In this document: piece by piece, positions 46,370 to 47,608 of the stretch | Numbering within the stretch: position 1 is the stretch's first letter | Layout: each line of letters begins with the position of its first letter | From: Flavobacteriaceae bacterium | GTDB taxonomy: Bacteria > Bacteroidota > Bacteroidia > Flavobacteriales > Flavobacteriaceae | Assembly: GCA_016780065.1 (NCBI GenBank) | Contig: JADHML010000008.1 | Location: forward strand, 1 to 47,608 | DNA: 47,608 nucleotides | Direction: 5' to 3' | Made by a program: the position numbers and the translations under genes | The notes under the pieces: generated by a model | What the model saw: only the letters and a program-made list of their open reading frames with translations | What the model was told of the DNA's origin: nothing | The model's database searches: none

Positions 46370-47608
46370 ATGAATACAAATCTCAAATTTATAACCCTCG
46401 CTTTGTTTAGCGCTTGCTTGACAGTTGGTGTTTATCATTTTTTCTTGGCTCCTGAAAAATGGGTCATAACCCCAAGTCCAACCCCAATAGTCCAAACAAA
46501 CTTCAGTACAAACAACAGCCTAAGTGCTTTGGAATCTACAGATTTCACAATGGCAGCAGCAAAAACCATAGATGCGGTTGTCCACATTACCAACACAGGG
46601 TCTTATCGTTCAAATGCGCCTTCTAGCATATGGGAATATTTTAATTATGGCCGTATGAAAGAATACCCACGTATCGGAATGGGTTCTGGAGTGATTGTAT
46701 CATCTGATGGATACATCATCACCAACAACCATGTAATAGAAGGGGCCGATCAAATTGAAGTAACTACCAATAACAACATGATATTTGATGCTGAGCTAAT
46801 AGGAACTGACCCAAATTCTGATATCGCAGTCATAAAAATCATCGGAGATCAATCGTTTCCTTATGTGCGTTTTGCAGATTCTGACCAAACACAAATTGGT
46901 GAGTGGGTTTTAGCAGTCGGTAATCCATACAATCTGAATTCTACGGTCACAGCGGGGATCATCAGCGCAAAGTCACGTGATTTAGATCCTCGTGACAACC
47001 GCAATCAGTCATTTATCCAAACAGATGCAGCTGTCAACTCTGGCAACAGCGGAGGTGCTCTTGTAAATACCAATGGAGATCTGGTAGGTATCAACACAGC
47101 CATCACTAGCAATGGAATGGGAACATTTATTGGCTATTCGTTTGCTGTACCAAGCAACATTGCCCGCAAAATATATGAAGACATCATAGAGTTTGGGAAC
47201 GTCCAGAAAGCTCTATTGGGCGTAAGTGGGAACGGGCTCAATGCTCGTATTGCAGAAGAGTATAGCATAGAGATAACAGAGGGATTTTATGTAGCCACCG
47301 TTCAGGAAGAAATGGGTGCAAAAGAAGCAGGGATACAAGCCGAGGACATTATTGTAAAAATTGACAATACCCGCATCACTAAGTTTTCAGACATGAGTGG
47401 ATACCTAAGCAGCAAACGACCCGGAGACAAAGTTCAAGTAACTTATTTGCGAGATGGGGAATCTCAAACCACAAAAGTTGTCCTGAAGACAAACCCTTTT
47501 GTAGATTTCTACGGTATGTACCTGAAAAATTTAAGCGAAGAAGAAGCAAAAAAACTCGATCTGAACAATGGAGTTAAAATTTCTAGCATACGAAATGGCA
47601 GATTGTTG
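46370..47608 (+). CDS. degP: DegP/HtrA-like periplasmic serine protease (cut by window edge)
   Basis: Periplasmic protease-chaperone of the Do family that handles damaged envelope proteins. I translated it from the ATG at 46370: a signal peptide or anchor (about residues 8-27), then the trypsin-like domain with His in ITNNHVIEG, Asp in PNSDIAVIKI and the nucleophile Ser in NSGNSGGALV. A PDZ domain follows (YVATVQEEMGAKEAGIQAEDIIVKIDNTRI), and the visible part ends just inside a second region (SEEEAKKLDLNNGVKI). 413 codons are present; family members of about 450-500 residues suggest a small part is missing. It is divergent from dapF. Confidence 0.95.
   Translation, partial: MNTNLKFITLALFSACLTVGVYHFFLAPEKWVITPSPTPIVQTNFSTNNSLSALESTDFTMAAAKTIDAVVHITNTGSYRSNAPSSIWEYFNYGRMKEYPRIGMGSGVIVSSDGYIITNNHVIEGADQIEVTTNNNMIFDAELIGTDPNSDIAVIKIIGDQSFPYVRFADSDQTQIGEWVLAVGNPYNLNSTVTAGIISAKSRDLDPRDNRNQSFIQTDAAVNSGNSGGALVNTNGDLVGINTAITSNGMGTFIGYSFAVPSNIARKIYEDIIEFGNVQKALLGVSGNGLNARIAEEYSIEITEGFYVATVQEEMGAKEAGIQAEDIIVKIDNTRITKFSDMSGYLSSKRPGDKVQVTYLRDGESQTTKVVLKTNPFVDFYGMYLKNLSEEEAKKLDLNNGVKISSIRNGRLL

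Overview
The window is a block of ordinary, tightly packed core genome from a low-GC member of the Bacteroidetes, most likely class Flavobacteriia. Four things point there: type IX secretion genes (porQ and a PorD/DUF4835 gene) sitting among housekeeping genes, the short form of LeuA, a neighbourhood dnaA / low-molecular-weight phosphatase / RsmI-like methylase, and TAnnTTTG promoter boxes (the Bacteroidetes -7 element) in front of many genes. I see no insertion sequence, prophage, CRISPR array, tRNA or rRNA, and no intergenic gap reaches 300 bases.

Layout. 1-5220 (minus strand): menD (cut by the left edge), menF and menI of menaquinone synthesis, then dnaK behind a perfect palindromic terminator. 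5340-6839 (plus): panB and an RluA-family pseudouridine synthase. 6828-8378 (minus): a large protein of unknown function. 8515-12710 (plus): a compact leuA-leuC-leuD-leuB operon ending in a hairpin shared with rpsA. 12755-20426 (minus): rpsA, cmk, porQ, lon and a UMF1-type MFS transporter. 20509-24750 (plus): an alpha/beta hydrolase, two tandem msrB genes (one a lipoprotein), lpd and an SDR oxidoreductase. 24747-26114: aroQ and xerD, divergent. 26111-40098 (all minus, 14 kb): prmC-ligA, then DUF6913-dapA-bamD-rpoZ-coaBC-porD-recN-fabI-ybbR-coaE and a histidine kinase/response regulator pair, mostly with overlapping or nearly touching ends. 40206-44434: ribD (+), a YbgC-like thioesterase (-), dnaA, phosphatase, methylase (+). 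44431-46259 (minus): dapF-mltG. 46370-47608 (plus): a DegP/HtrA protease cut by the right edge.

Together these genes cover menaquinone and CoA supply (MenI/F/D; PanB, CoaBC, CoaE), leucine, lysine/DAP and aromatic precursor synthesis (LeuABCD, DapA/DapF, AroQ), envelope building and quality control (BamD, MltG, DegP, PorQ, PorD, FabI), protein folding, turnover and repair (DnaK, Lon, MsrB) and DNA replication and repair (DnaA, LigA, RecN, XerD).

I did not find a convincing new multi-gene system. The most interesting signals are the repeated placement of TAnnTTTG boxes only 3-30 bases before start codons (suggesting very short leaders or leaderless mRNAs), an inverted repeat in front of dnaK, a tandem MsrB pair whose exported member lacks the resolving cysteine, the heavy use of TTG/GTG starts, and an orphan-looking two-component system.
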